From positions 1 through 64,000 of the forward strand of contig CACRSC010000063.1 in NCBI GenBank assembly GCA_902651635.1: DNA of 64,000 nucleotides, read 5' to 3'. A program made the position numbers and the translations under genes. Shown here one piece after another: positions 1 to 10,905 of this stretch. This DNA comes from Mastigamoeba balamuthi. Its lineage: Eukaryota; Evosea; Mastigamoebida; Mastigamoebidae. How positions within the stretch are numbered: position 1 is the first letter of the stretch; each line of letters begins with the position of its first letter. Under the pieces are notes generated by a model that was not told the origin of the DNA, ran no database searches, and was given only the letters and a program-made list of their open reading frames with translations.

Positions 1-1319
1 CCGCGGGAGGGGTGTCATCGCAGAGGCTGATGAACCCGCTCTCGTGGTCGCCGTCGGACTGCGCCGTCAGGATACCTGCCTGGACAGCGGCGCCGTAGGC
101 CACCACCTCGTCGGGGTTGACACGGGTTTTAATGTCCCGGCCGCCGAAGAAGTCCTTGAGCAGCTGCTGCACCCGTGGGATACGAGCCGACCCTCCCACA
201 AGTACCACCTCGTCAATATGATCCTTGCACACATTGGCGCCCTTCAGCACCTGGCGCACCACGTCGACCGTCTTCTGGAAGAGGTCCTCGCAGAGCTCCT
301 CGAACTGCGTGCGGGTCAGTGTCGCGCTGAAGTCCATTCCGTCGGAGAAGTCTTTGATTTCGATTGTTTCCTGCGCCTGTGTAGACAGCGCCCGCTTCAC
401 ACGCTCCGCCTCATGAAGCAGGCGATGCATGGCGCGCGTGTCGTGCGAGGCGTTCTTGCCTGTCTGGCTCTTGAAGACGTCCAGAAAATACTCGGCGATG
501 CGCTGATCGAAAACCTGGCCACCGAAATGGGAATCGCCGCCTGTCGCCAACGTCTCTTCGACGTCGTCGACGAACGCCATCAGCGACACGTCATAGGCAC
601 CACCCCCCAGGTCGTATACGAGGGCGTTCCTCTCAGTAGTAATTGCGGCATCAGACGAAGTCGTCCAGCGCATGGCGATCACTGCGACCTTGGACTCGTC
701 CATGACCCGCAGCGCATTGAGCCCCGCGATGTGCGCGGCGTCCCGGATGGCCAGCCGCTGCGAGTCGGTGAAGTCGGCGGGGCAAGTAATGACGGCGTGC
801 TCGACTTTCTGGTGGAGGAAGACCTCAGCAGTGCTCTTCATCCGCTCGAGGATCATGGCGGTGATCTCCTCGGGGCTGTACTGCTCGCGCTGGCCCCTGT
901 ACGACACCTCGACCCAGGGTCTTCCCTCGCGGTTGACAACCCTGTAGGGGAGCAACTTAATGTCCCGCTGGAGTTCCTCGTCCTCCCACGTGCGTCCGAG
1001 CAGCCGCCTGATTCCGATGACAGTGTTCTCGGGGTTCGTCGCCAGCTGGTCGAGAGCTGCTTGCCCCACCAGGATCTCCGTCTCGGTGAACGCTACCACG
1101 GAGGGCGTGGCCCTGTCGCCCCGGTCGTTGGATATGATATCCACCCGCTTGTCGCGCCTCAGGTTCCCCACAACGCAGAACGTTGCCCCAAGGTCGATCC
1201 CCACTGCAGCAGGGCCTTTAGACACGTCCCATGAGGATATCGGAGCTCCACAGCCCACCGCGACCACTGTAAGTGCCGCGAGTGCCAGGAGTGTTCTGCC
1301 GCTTGCCATGAGTGGCATG
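1..1319 (-). CDS. Divergent ER-type Hsp70 (BiP-like), C-terminal part outside window
   Basis: This Hsp70-family chaperone has an N-terminal signal peptide (hydrophobic run LLALAALTVVAVG), so it should enter the ER like BiP. The start is ATG at 1319, with a second in-frame ATG at 1310. The frame stays open to the window edge for about 439 codons, covering the whole nucleotide-binding domain. Recognisable motifs are GIDLGATFCVVGN, NDRGDRATPSVVAF, DLGGGAYDVS and VVLVGGSARIPRVQQLL. Known ATP-site residues are changed: the first Thr of the phosphate-1 loop is Ala, the Thr of DLGGGTFDVS is Ala, and NEPTAAA reads DESKVAV. No intron is seen. It is either a specialised paralogue with weakened ATPase or an early decaying copy; the open frame favours the former. 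Family assignment is secure, function is inferred. Confidence 0.85.
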
Positions 1320-1339
1320 TGAGGCTGTACACACAGGAT

Positions 1340-1604
1340 AATAGAAAGTGAAGGCAGCTCTCGCCCGAGACAATTAAAGCGCATGACCAGTCCATGGACC
1401 GCGAACACTGAGTGTAGGAAAAATGAAAGGCAGTTATGTGGCGTCAATAAATGAATGCTGACACAATTTACGCACGTCTCTTATGCACAATCCAATTGTC
1501 AGCAAGTCGCAGGATAAGATTGATTGGGATATTATCAAACGGCCCTGACAGGGTGAAATATCCCTGTACAACTACGCCAGGATTATGAGGCCCTAATAGG
1601 ATTT
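1340..1604. other. Intergenic, upstream of the Hsp70-like gene
   Basis: Non-coding, AT-rich stretch between the Hsp70-like gene and the first candidate exon of the AT-rich block. It contains GAAATATCCC near 1554, similar to the motif found near other gene starts here. Nothing else is recognised. Confidence 0.4.
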
Positions 1605-2030
1605 ATGGCTTCCTGTGAAGAGGTTGATGAGGAGACCATGGTGGAGGACTTCAGGGGCACCTCATCGGAGTCTGAGTTGGATGAGGAGCAGAGAAGGGCA
1701 CTGCAGGAGAAGCAGCTCATCTCGGCCCTCATGAAAACGTCATACAATCTCCTCTGCATCCTCAGTACCGAGCCCACTGAGAAGTACTCACCAGCCCTGC
1801 ACCTTTGGAGAGGTCAGGGCTGGGTTCAAGGTCATGCAATGCTGGGTCGTACTCTCAACGACCTCATCATGAGGTATGAACCCCCTCCCTTTCCCCCTCC
1901 TTGTTCTCTCTTCATGTATGAATACCAACTAGTACTTTATCCAGAATGACTGCCCTTGCATGTGCTGTTGAAGCAGGCACACAGACAAGGGAGCTAACGC
2001 TCAGGGAGAAGCTCATGCTTGGCATCCCAG
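1605..2030 (+). CDS. Candidate two-exon gene start in AT-rich block, unidentified
   Basis: An acidic reading frame starts MASCEEVDEETMVEDF at 1605 and runs to about 1874. There a GTATGA donor would splice to an acceptor just before 1946 (TTATCCAG), continuing as MTALACAVEAGTQTRELT to a GTGCGT donor near 2030. The junction keeps frame and both donors resemble those of the GC-rich genes. No further exon could be joined with confidence, and a stop-terminated stretch at 2889-2972 is only a possible last exon. The protein is not recognised. The surroundings are decaying DNA, so this may be a remnant. Confidence 0.35.
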
Positions 2031-2280
2031 GTGCGTTTCCCTTCTCTTCTTTCACAATTCTATTGTTTTGATTCGAAAAAAAGTCCTGGAGCTCTCTCTC
2101 TTCCAACTCTCTCACTCAAATGTTTTCTTCTGCCCTCCTCTCTCCCAAAAGCAAAAAAAACGTGACTTGCCTGCCCTTTTGGTGGCATCTAATTGTTGGT
2201 GATAATTAGATTATAATCAAATTTGATTGATTTCGGGTAGGAGGGTGGGAGGGTGGAAGGTAGGGTAGGTAGGTAGAAGT

Positions 2281-2560
2281 GCACTGCTGCTATCACTGTG
2301 TAGCAGTGCACAGCACTATCATATGTAGTGGCGCATAGTACCATCACATGCAGCAGTACATAGCAGAGACCACGTAGTGACACGTAGCACCATCATGCAT
2401 AGTGGTGTGTGACATGTAGTACCATCATGTGTAATGGCATATAGCAAAGGCTGCATAGAAGCATGTAGCACCATCATGTGTAGTGGCACGTTGTGAAGGC
2501 TGCATAGCAGTGTGTAGCAGAGGCTGCATAGCAGTGCATAGTGACTGTGTTGTCCCTTTA
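2281..2560 (+). repeat. Degenerate minisatellite, left arm of an inverted pair
   Basis: About 280 bases are built from variants of GCATGTAGCACCATCATGTG and TGCATAGCAGTG with irregular spacing. It is strongly CpG-poor: I count 4 CG and 36 TG in 2281-2580. The same unit reappears in opposite orientation at 7846-8170. Confidence 0.7.
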
Positions 2561-2580
2561 CAGGACCAGCATGCACTTGT

Positions 2581-5300
2581 CTTGGTAGTATGCTGTTATC
2601 TTATCTCCATAGCACTCTGGGCACTGTTGGGCTTAAGTTTCTGTGAACAACACATCAACAGCTATGGTTCAGCTACCTGATCATGTTCATTGTAGCAAAC
2701 GAGCCATAGAAGTTATCCTTGTACATAACATGCCAAAGTGAACAAAGGCTTTTACTAAAAACGGGAAAATGCACTTTGTATGCAGGCTCATGCAGCACTG
2801 GCAGTTTTCCTTATAGTACTGCTTGGGTACCCAAGTGGTTACAGCATTTTTAAAATCTGTTTGCTCTATTGTCCATCTATCAACCAGGACATTCCTCCTC
2901 CAAGCCCATTTGCAGGTCATCAGCAGGTGCAGCAGAATGTGCAGAACAGTAATGCATCACAGAAGAAGCTGTAAGATGATGCACAAGTCCTGACCTTCAT
3001 AGAGCATACCAGTTCAGTGAGATGCAACAAGGCCCCTGCTGTCATCAGCACAGTCATAATGATGCACATTACGTTTGGACACTGTTCATGAAGCTGCATC
3101 ATCCTGAGCCTCGATGTGATGTTCACTGCTGCAGAGAGAAAAGTTAGACCCCTTATGTTGTTATTGCAACTATGTATAAGAACAACAGCATAAATCAAGC
3201 AGTTCAACAGGGCCATGATGCATTCATAACAGTACTACAGTGCCCATCAAAACGACCTCCCTGGTCACATTTTTCGTTTGTGAATTGCAATTCCAATTTT
3301 GTAGACAGGTTCGAAGAGAGCTATGAGAATGCTGATCCCTAGTATTAAAAATGTCATCATTGCTCTTTTTCACTTGCTGCAAACAGCAAGGAACAGAATT
3401 CACACAATATTATGATACTCTCAACTTCAAGCCTCTTCCACTAAGAGCAAACGATGTATACCAATTGATTGCTATTTCTAGGATCTCTCATCGAAATTCA
3501 AGCCTATAGAAGTCCTGAAACATTATCAATTAGTTTTTGATCAGGACTGCATGCTGGTAGTGAGATGCAGATGTCCTTATGTTCTCTCTTTACTTCATAA
3601 AAAACCTGACTGCAATGGCGAGATATTGTTCTCCTGCAAAGACCAATATCTGATTCTCTTTCCAAAAGAACATTCTAGACAAAGGAAGTAGTAGTGTATA
3701 TAAATGTGGCACATTCCAACTTCACTGAGTTTTTCTGTGAAAATTTATTGGTGCCCAAATTTTTAGTAGAAAACCAGACCCACACATTCAACTTGCCTGC
3801 AAATTTCAAAGACCTTTACACAAACCGGGCTTCTTTGCAATGCCAGACCTTTCGTGTTCATCTACCAATACAAAATGTTGCCTCTTCTATTTAAAGAACA
3901 CTATTGCAATTTCTTTTCTGGTTCTCCTTAGCAAATTGCAATCGTCTTTTCCCATGCTCCATGGTGAGTAGTGATTTCAAACTTGACTGACATATTCTAG
4001 GTCTACTTCTTTTGTTCTGAGCTGAACTGTTAATAGTAATACCTGAATACTCTGATATTTGAGTATGACTGGTATTTGACGTGATTCATGCAAAACAGAT
4101 TTCTGTATCTTATAAAGTTACTTTTTGTTCTAACTCTGTGTGATTACTCTCCTTCCTCCATGTGGGCCTGGCCAGTCACAGGAGCCAGTATCCTACTAAT
4201 GTCTTGCTATTTTTGTATCTACTTCAACATACTTTGCAGCTGTAGTAACGGCTATATGCAGGCCCTTCACGTGAACCAGAACAAATCACAATACTCTTAT
4301 GAGAGAACCATTTTTAGTTCTGAGCAATTATCTGTGAGAAATATCGAAATTGGAATATAAAATTCATAAGGGATCAGCATTTATAATTCTATATCCAATT
4401 TCCAAAATTAATTCCATTTTCATATTGAGATTCAAAGCACTGACTAGGGAGCTCGTTTTGATGCAGACTGTACATGCAATTGGTAGTGCTACATATGATG
4501 CATTTGATGGAAATGCATACTAAATTAGTGCAACAATTGCTTCTAGCATAAATATTTGCACTAGTAGTAATTGAAGCAATGCATAGCAATAGATAAAAAT
4601 AGCTATAATGCTGAATTTAGGTTGCATATAGTGCTAAAATCGTTTAGTGATGTAGTGCTCTTTAGTACTAGATTTAGTGCCAAAATAGTGCTGAAATAAC
4701 ATCACTAAAGATGTATTTCTCCATGTGCAAAAGTCGCAGCAATGACCAATTGTTTAATCTAAAAGGAAATGATTAAATATCAAGCTTAAAACACACAGAG
4801 AGATTGCTTTATGCATGGTGCAGATATTTGTAGGTATTAGTAACAGCAGTGGCATACGTAAGGTCAACCACTTCGAGGGGCTTTGGGTCTTGCATGAGGA
4901 GTCATTCAGTGCCAGGTGGCCTGTGCCAGTGAATACACCCTCAGGGGCTCAGCACTGGTTGGGGCCACCAAGCAGACGCCATGTGATGATGTGTACTTGC
5001 ACCTATACCCCCACGGCTTCATAGCACCTATTGTTGATAATTGTGGTGAATATCTTATAACCGACCTTGCACAGTGTGATATGGGTCTGTGATATTCTGC
5101 TGCCTCTCTTCTGTCTCCTTTTCATATGGGCATGATTTCTTCCCTTCCAGTTCATGACTGTGGGACTGTCACCTTCCTTGCCTTCCCACAAATCATTGAT
5201 GTTTTGCGGCCATTTGTCCTTTCATGATTCGGGAAAGCATGCTCGTGGGGCCAGGGGCAGAGCTAGTGCGTTGTTTTCCTGGCTTCCCAGAGTTCATCAT
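2581..5300. other. AT-rich, CpG-poor DNA without supported genes
   Basis: There is no long frame with recognisable protein character. Low-complexity runs occur, such as repeated TTTAGTGCTAAAA-like units near 4620-4710. Short open frames are no longer than expected by chance. I see nothing I can name. Confidence 0.5.
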
Positions 5301-5460
5301 TATTGGAAGCAGAACATTGTTGATTATACATTCAATGCTATCCAGTGTGGGGGCCTTAGTGCTGCCAGCCTTGCCCTCTTCGCCCTTTATGTGTTTTTGA
5401 AAGAACTTGTCATATGTTACGTCCTTGGACCACTTAGTCTCAGTGAAATCGGTCCTAGTT
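5216..5460 (-). pseudogene. Unidentified coding remnant in AT-rich block
   Basis: On the minus strand a frame with protein-like composition reads FFQKHIKGEEGKAGSTKAP, then DSIECIINNVLLPIMM, and ends in AAKHQ and a stop. Its 5' side runs into other frames. The neighbouring minus-strand frame at 5688-5936 (GVVGVPMANEYIRMLYNDF) may belong to the same dead gene. No family is recognised. Confidence 0.3.
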
Positions 5461-6276
5461 GCCTTCAGAGCAGGGCGTTATGTCACCAATCAAAACAATT
5501 CTTATTTTCTCTCTGAGCATTGTCACATCCCAAAAAATATAAAGAAAGCCACATCTGCTGGTTTGATAGCAGTAGCACCAGTTGCAGATGATATACGAGC
5601 ATACAGAGGTTGTGACACCAGATCCTTGAGTTCGGGCCTGATTTGCAAATTCAGGCCCACTGCAGTGGGTTTGCAAACTCGGTATTTTCATTGAGCATTG
5701 CTGATTGCCATCAGCTGCTGCCTCGTCTCAACGAAGTCATTGTACAGCATTCTGATGTACTCATTAGCCATTGGCACCCCAACAACTCCGAGACCGTGGT
5801 AGATCCCTGAATAAATAAGGACTATTACTGGCAAAGAAGCTGCACAAATGAAGAACCCTTCACTACAGGCTGTTCTCCTCCCCTTCCTTCCCCTTCCTGC
5901 ATCAATTACAATATCTTTGAAATGGAATTCAATCAACTAATCATTGTTTTTGGTGTAAGCATGTGAGAGAGGGAGCAGCTTCAATCTGGGGGGAGTCTGT
6001 TCATAATGAACAGAAAGGGAAATTCAGTGTGTGGCGTGGGACCCTACTGCTGCAGGAGCAGGCACAGGAGCAGCTGCTGCTGCCCCAGTCTCAGTGTCAT
6101 GCGTGGTCTTGTTCATTGGGTTCATGGCCTTAAGAACAGCCTGAGAGCTGATGCGGGCTGTGTCTGGGTCTCTTGGTCCTTTTCATGTGTGGGGACTCTG
6201 CACTGCACGGACTGAGCTCGTCCTGCCCCTCCTGTATATATATTGTTAGTCACCAAAATATAAGGACAGGGGGCAC

Positions 6277-6840
6277 TTACGACTTGTTGAAGCACTCAGG
6301 GTGGTTCTTGTACAGCAGGACGTAGTTGACCTTTGTCCACTGCTCTATCTGCATGACAATGGGCCTAGTCATTATCACGGACAGGGCACTGAAGAAAGGC
6401 CCCTCTTGGAAGGAAGATTGCTCAATCCAGAGACTGTTTAACAAGTAGTATTAAACACAAAAAACAAGGACACATACTGGAAGTACTCCCTGAGGATCAG
6501 GCCCCTCACCTGCTTGCTGAAGTCCACACTCTGCTGCAGCACATCCAATTTTTTTGTTTGAAATACAAATGTTAGAGTGTTTTTAACAGAAAATGAAGAG
6601 AGAAGGGGCCCATTGGTGAATCAGTTCACAGAACATGGCAGTGTTGAGTATATGCAGGTTCTTAATGCCTGCTCTGGTGTCTTTACACGTGCAGGGCTCG
6701 GTTGTCTCCTTCTTCAATGGAACGTGGTTAAAGGGGACCAGCAGCTCACATATCCTGCCTTACCTCAGGCCTCTGAGATTACAAAGGCAGCCATTAAGTT
6801 CCTCATCTCCATCCCTGAATTTCACTGGAGAAAAACCTGT
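6277..6840 (-). pseudogene. Eroded multi-exon gene fragment, unidentified
   Basis: Three minus-strand pieces look like exons. One, near 6768-6836, contains SPVKFRDGDEELNGCL and ends at a GTAAGG donor. A second contains SVDFSKQVRGLILREYF and ends at a GTATGT donor. A third, after a roughly 50-base intron with a TTAAACAG acceptor, reads IEQSSFQEGPFFSALSV and ends FNKS plus TAA at 6277-6279. The last junction keeps frame, but I could not join the first piece. The family is not recognised. It is either a fast-evolving gene or, more likely given the setting, a remnant. Confidence 0.35.
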
Positions 6841-6899
6841 ATGCAGTCAGAAACACAAAAAAAGCAAATAATGTCATCATTGACATCATCAACACCCTG

Positions 6900-7845
6900 A
6901 TATAATTCCGCTACGATGTGTAGTGGAGGGTCCGCTGCTCACTGTAGCAGAAGTACCTCACAGTTTTTAAAAGCATATAAAGAAAAATTATGTAGCCACC
7001 GGGATTTGAACTACTGTCCCCAAAGAACAAACAAAGTAAACACTTCGCGCTTACACAATCAATCACTATCTCATTTAAACTGGATTATATCTAAGAATAT
7101 AGTAATAACTACATTGCGTTTCGTGCCTTCAGGAATTAAACCACCTGCTCAAGATGTGTTTGCAGGACCACTCAGTTGTGAGTATTATTATTCAGGAAAC
7201 AGGGGTTTATTAAATAGAGAGTTGACCAAATTTAATAAATCCCTATCTAATTCTTTTTCCCTCTAAAGCTATATCTTTCTTCTAGATCTTTGATTTCATA
7301 TATGCTTATTCATAAAGCAAATGTACACAGTTGGGTATGATCAGAGATAGCAGAGCACTTCCAGAGGCTACTGTACCGTTTTCAGCACTGGCCCCATCAT
7401 ACTTCAGCTCAAATAGTACACATGCCTGGTAAGACTGATCTTCTTCTTCTGTAGTGACAAGCCGTTCTCTTTCTCTTCCACCTTGCTGTTCTCTGCTACT
7501 TTGCCTGGCTCCAAGCAGCTGCTCTGTCTGCAATATACAGAGCAGACCATCTGCCTGATGTTGTATTCCATTTCTTGGAGTGATAGTGACTGCTCATGTG
7601 CCCAGCCCTCTGCAGGTGATACTGCAACGTGTAGTACCTGTTACATACACTGTAGCAGTATGCCTTGTGCTCCCAGGCAACATCTCTCTGATGTTGCCTG
7701 GATGTCATCTGTGCACAAGGCTTATCTGCTGTGACTTCCTGAGAACCTGCTTACCTCTGCATTACTGCTCACTTGTCTGTCCAGCTAGCAATCAAATGAT
7801 GTAAACTCAAAAACTATCTGCCACTGAATCACATAGACTTCTGCT
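6900..7845. other. AT-rich DNA, nothing supported
   Basis: AT-rich, CpG-poor sequence with short chance frames only. A tRNA T-arm-like stretch near 6987-7015 was examined and rejected. Confidence 0.5.
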
Positions 7846-8170
7846 ACATGCTACTACATAGCCTCCACTACACACTGTTGCAACTTAGCCTTTCACTACA
7901 CATCACTACACATGGGTTCGCTATGCACATCTTTGTCAATCCTTCACTACATGCTACTACATGTGGGTTTGCTAAGCACTGCCACACAGTTCCTCCACTA
8001 CATGTCACTACATGTGAGTCTGCTACATGCTGCTACACAGTTCCTCTGCTACATGCTGCTACATGTGGATCTGCAATGCATCACTACACACATCCTCCAC
8101 TACATGCTGCTACACATTTCTGCTTCAGCTACAGTGCATAGCAGAGATCTGTGTAGTGGCATGTAGCGCA
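7846..8170 (-). repeat. Degenerate minisatellite, right arm of the inverted pair
   Basis: Variants of CTACATGCTGCTACACAGTT and CATCACTACACACATCC are repeated irregularly. They are the reverse complement of the unit at 2281-2560. Together the two arms bracket about 5.3 kb of AT-rich DNA. Confidence 0.7.
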
Positions 8171-8479
8171 CATGCTTCTGCTATGGAATGTAAACGTGAT
8201 CAACATGTCATGGCATGCACATCCTCTTGAAGTTGGGCATCAATGGATCAGAGAAGCTCTGGGGGTCCAGGATGATCAAAGGGATCATCATGTATTGCAT
8301 TAGCATGGATTCTCTCAATTGTTCCTGTTCCTTGACTTACTTAGAAGTAGATTATTTGCCTGATCACAGCCAGAGGACGTACCTGACATTGGGCATTGTT
8401 GTATGCGCTTTCACATGCTATGGGTTTTCTCAGGTCATGCCAGACATTTGTGGTCACCTGCAGCTCTGAGTTAGGGGCT

Positions 8480-9105
8480 ATGAATCTTCCAGTGCTTCCT
8501 GTCCTTTGTTCTGTACCAGTTCTCCAACTTCGAGGAATTCGGGCCACTTGGGCCTTGATCAAAGAAGGAGTTGAGAGCATGAACAAGGTCTTCAAGAGGC
8601 TGGTGGCACAAGCAGTCCCAGAGCGCTCAGGTGCTGGGGACAGCTGCACCAGAACGACAGCCATTTTCCAGGCAGTTGTGCACATCAAGTACTAATTCAC
8701 TTACTGTAGGTCCGAATTCTCCCAGTTTTCGGGTCCGTTGCTTTTGCTGTTTCTTGCCCTTTGGGGCAGTCGGTCCTGCTCTCGTGTTTCTCAATGGGGA
8801 GCTCTTCTGCACCAATAGTTTCAGGGGACATGTTTGTCTGCATTGTTGAGCACTCAGCAGGATCATGAAATGAGTGCACAATATATATTATTTTATCCTT
8901 TCTTTCAGTGTTGGACAAGGACTGAAGGACCCCACCAAGTGGTCCAAGGACGCATGGCCTGTGTGGTACGTGAGCCCTCGTGATGGTTTGATGCCCATAA
9001 TTTCCCTGGCCTTTCCACAGCAATAATATGCATCATATCTATCTCCAGCATGTCCTCTTCTGTACTCGTGAGGACCCCCTTGCCAATCTCGTATTTTGGC
9101 CTCAC
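8480..9105 (-). pseudogene. Unidentified coding remnants, minus strand
   Basis: Several overlapping minus-strand frames have protein-like composition, including EIGKGVLTSTEEDMLEIDM at 9000-9105 and KLGEFGPTVSELVLDVHN near 8700. They do not join into one frame and have no recognised domain. They read as the debris of one or more genes. Confidence 0.25.
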
Positions 9106-9570
9106 TTGCTTCTGGGTGATTTATTTTTGTTCATGATGCATTTTTGTGCTGGAGGGGCTCAGCACCTGATTTGGATCTGGTCAGGCCATTGGAAGAAGCA
9201 GAGAACCGGGCAGTGATCCGATACGTCCCCGTGGGCTGCAGTGCTGCCACGTGATAGCAAAAGTGGCCCAGCCACTGCCCCTCCACGCCAGAGGGGGCTC
9301 TGCTACTAATCAGTGCTTCTAATCAGGGCTTAACCCCAACCACAGCTCTGCCACTGCTCTCCTGGCTCCCCTGGGGCTTATGACCACCCTCGTGCTGCTG
9401 CACGTTCTTTGATGGAATCAGTGAGCAGAGCAGCACTTTATTTTTGTTTGTTTGTGTGTTTTGTAATCAGTCCCGTTGCTCCGCATCAGCACAGATGTGA
9501 CGGTGAAGTTGCACAGTCAATCAGCCTGAGCGCTGGCAGGAGCTTTCCCTTTCCACACACAGGGCACACG

Positions 9571-10399
9571 TCAGGGCTTGATCCCACGGGCGACGAACAG
9601 CTTCATCGCGGCGCCCTGCCACTCAAACACCCCGGCGTCGCCATAGGCGAAGCTCTCGAGGCCCGCGCCCTCGAAGATGATCCTGACGCGGTTGCGGTCG
9701 AACATCTCCACCTGCGGCACAGCCCCCGAGGCCACGGCGGACCCGTCCTTGAAGTGCTGCAGGTTGCTCGAGGACTCGATGTCCACGATGGCCAGCGCGC
9801 CGCCGGGGTTCAGGTGCCCCGCGAGGACGCGCGCCATGCCCTCGGGGTTGTCGAGGTGGTGGAAGGCCATCGAGCAGACCACCACGTCGAAGAGCTCGCC
9901 CGACAGCTCCCCGGGGGCCCCCGTCAGCTCCAGCGCGACGCCCTGCATGCGCTCCGGCCCGTACCCCAGCGCGCGCGCGGCCGCGTTGTACATGTCGATC
10001 GACACGGGGCTGATGTCGACCCCGACCACTGCGTTGGTTCAGTCGCCGGTTCAATTCCAGCTCGGCGCAAAAACAGACCCAGTACGCACCCTTCTTCGCG
10101 TGGGCGGCGATGGCACGCGAGACGAGCCCCGAGCCGCAGGCAAAGTCGAGGACGGTGGTCGCGCTGGGGTCGAACGTGTGCTGGGCGACGAAGACGGGGC
10201 CGAGGCGCTCGGCCAGCGCCCTGAGCTCGGGCATCTCGGCCTGCTCGTGCGCGTGCTCGTCAAAGAACTGCCTGTTGGCCTGCGCTGCGCCCCCCTCGCG
10301 CTGCACCTGGGCCGCGGGGTGGTGGTGCTGGTGCTGGTGCTGGCAGGAGGAGGCCCCCTGGTCGTGGTGGTGGTGGTGCTGGTGGTGATCGTCCGACAT
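9571..10399 (-). CDS. Class I SAM-dependent methyltransferase
   Basis: Two exons (10399-10090 and 10028-9571) are joined across a 61-base intron with a GTGCGT donor and a GCAG acceptor; exon lengths close to 255 residues. The N-terminus is very His-rich (MSDDHHQHHHHHDQ). Motif I is VLDFACGSGLVSRAIA, a post-I acidic residue lies in VVGVDISP at the splice junction, and motif IV is DVVVCSMAFHHL, a typical class I methyltransferase set. The substrate is unknown; the layout resembles small-molecule methyltransferases of the Methyltransf_11/25 type. The His tract could bind metal, but that is inference. An AAATATCT motif lies 50 bases upstream of the start. Confidence 0.85.
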
Positions 10400-10448
10400 T
10401 GGCTGGCAGTCGTAATGAACAACGAGTGATGACGATTCGCACAGCGGG

Positions 10449-10456
10449 AAATATCT
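10449..10456 (-). promoter_or_regulatory. AGATATTT motif upstream of methyltransferase
   Basis: AGATATTTCCCGC read on the minus strand, about 50 bases before the ATG at 10399. The same octamer recurs near many starts in this window. Confidence 0.4.
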
Positions 10457-10905
10457 GCCCAGTCAGCACGGGGGGTGAGGAGGGGTGTGGCTGGTGGGGA
10501 GGCTGCCGGAGCCCGAGATGGGCCATCAGAACAGTGCTCCTGCACGCCCCTCGGGCACGGCAGGGGTCTCTGCTTCAGCCGTCAGACTGGATCGCGGTGA
10601 TGCGCAGGAAAAAAGTAGGACCGGGACCCAAATGGGGCAACGAAGCCCAAGACCGCACAAATACAGGAAAACGAGGCCCGAGAGGCGGCCGAGCTCTCGA
10701 GCCGGGGTGAGGAGATTGTGCGGGGTGGGGTGTACGGCGTGGAAACGTAGTATAGCGACGTGCGATGACTGTATTCTTTGTCAAAAAGAACAATTCGAGC
10801 GGTGAAAATATAAAATTGTCCTAGTTCCTGCACTCCGCCATCACCGCCATCAGTCCTGCAAGAATGGGCCACCAGCCCAGCCCCAGCCCCAGCCCCGCCC
10901 CTGCG

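Noticed and set aside
6987-7075. tRNA-like stretch on the minus strand with AGTTCAAATCCCGG and GGTGGCTAC
   Set aside because: The T stem and acceptor stem do not pair and no 5' acceptor matches. At most a worn tRNA-derived repeat.
2281-8170. CRISPR-like array from repeated units with spacers
   Set aside because: Units are degenerate, irregularly spaced, eukaryotic context, no cas genes.
1605-9500. AT-rich block as bacterial or viral contamination or insertion
   Set aside because: Candidate exons there use the same GTGCGT-type donors, and the matching AT-rich block at 61 kb holds a host-type gene with an intron.
9623-10399. Long alternative minus-strand frame over the methyltransferase
   Set aside because: After the donor at 10089 it becomes Arg/Gly-rich without motifs; splicing to 10028 restores the methyltransferase fold.
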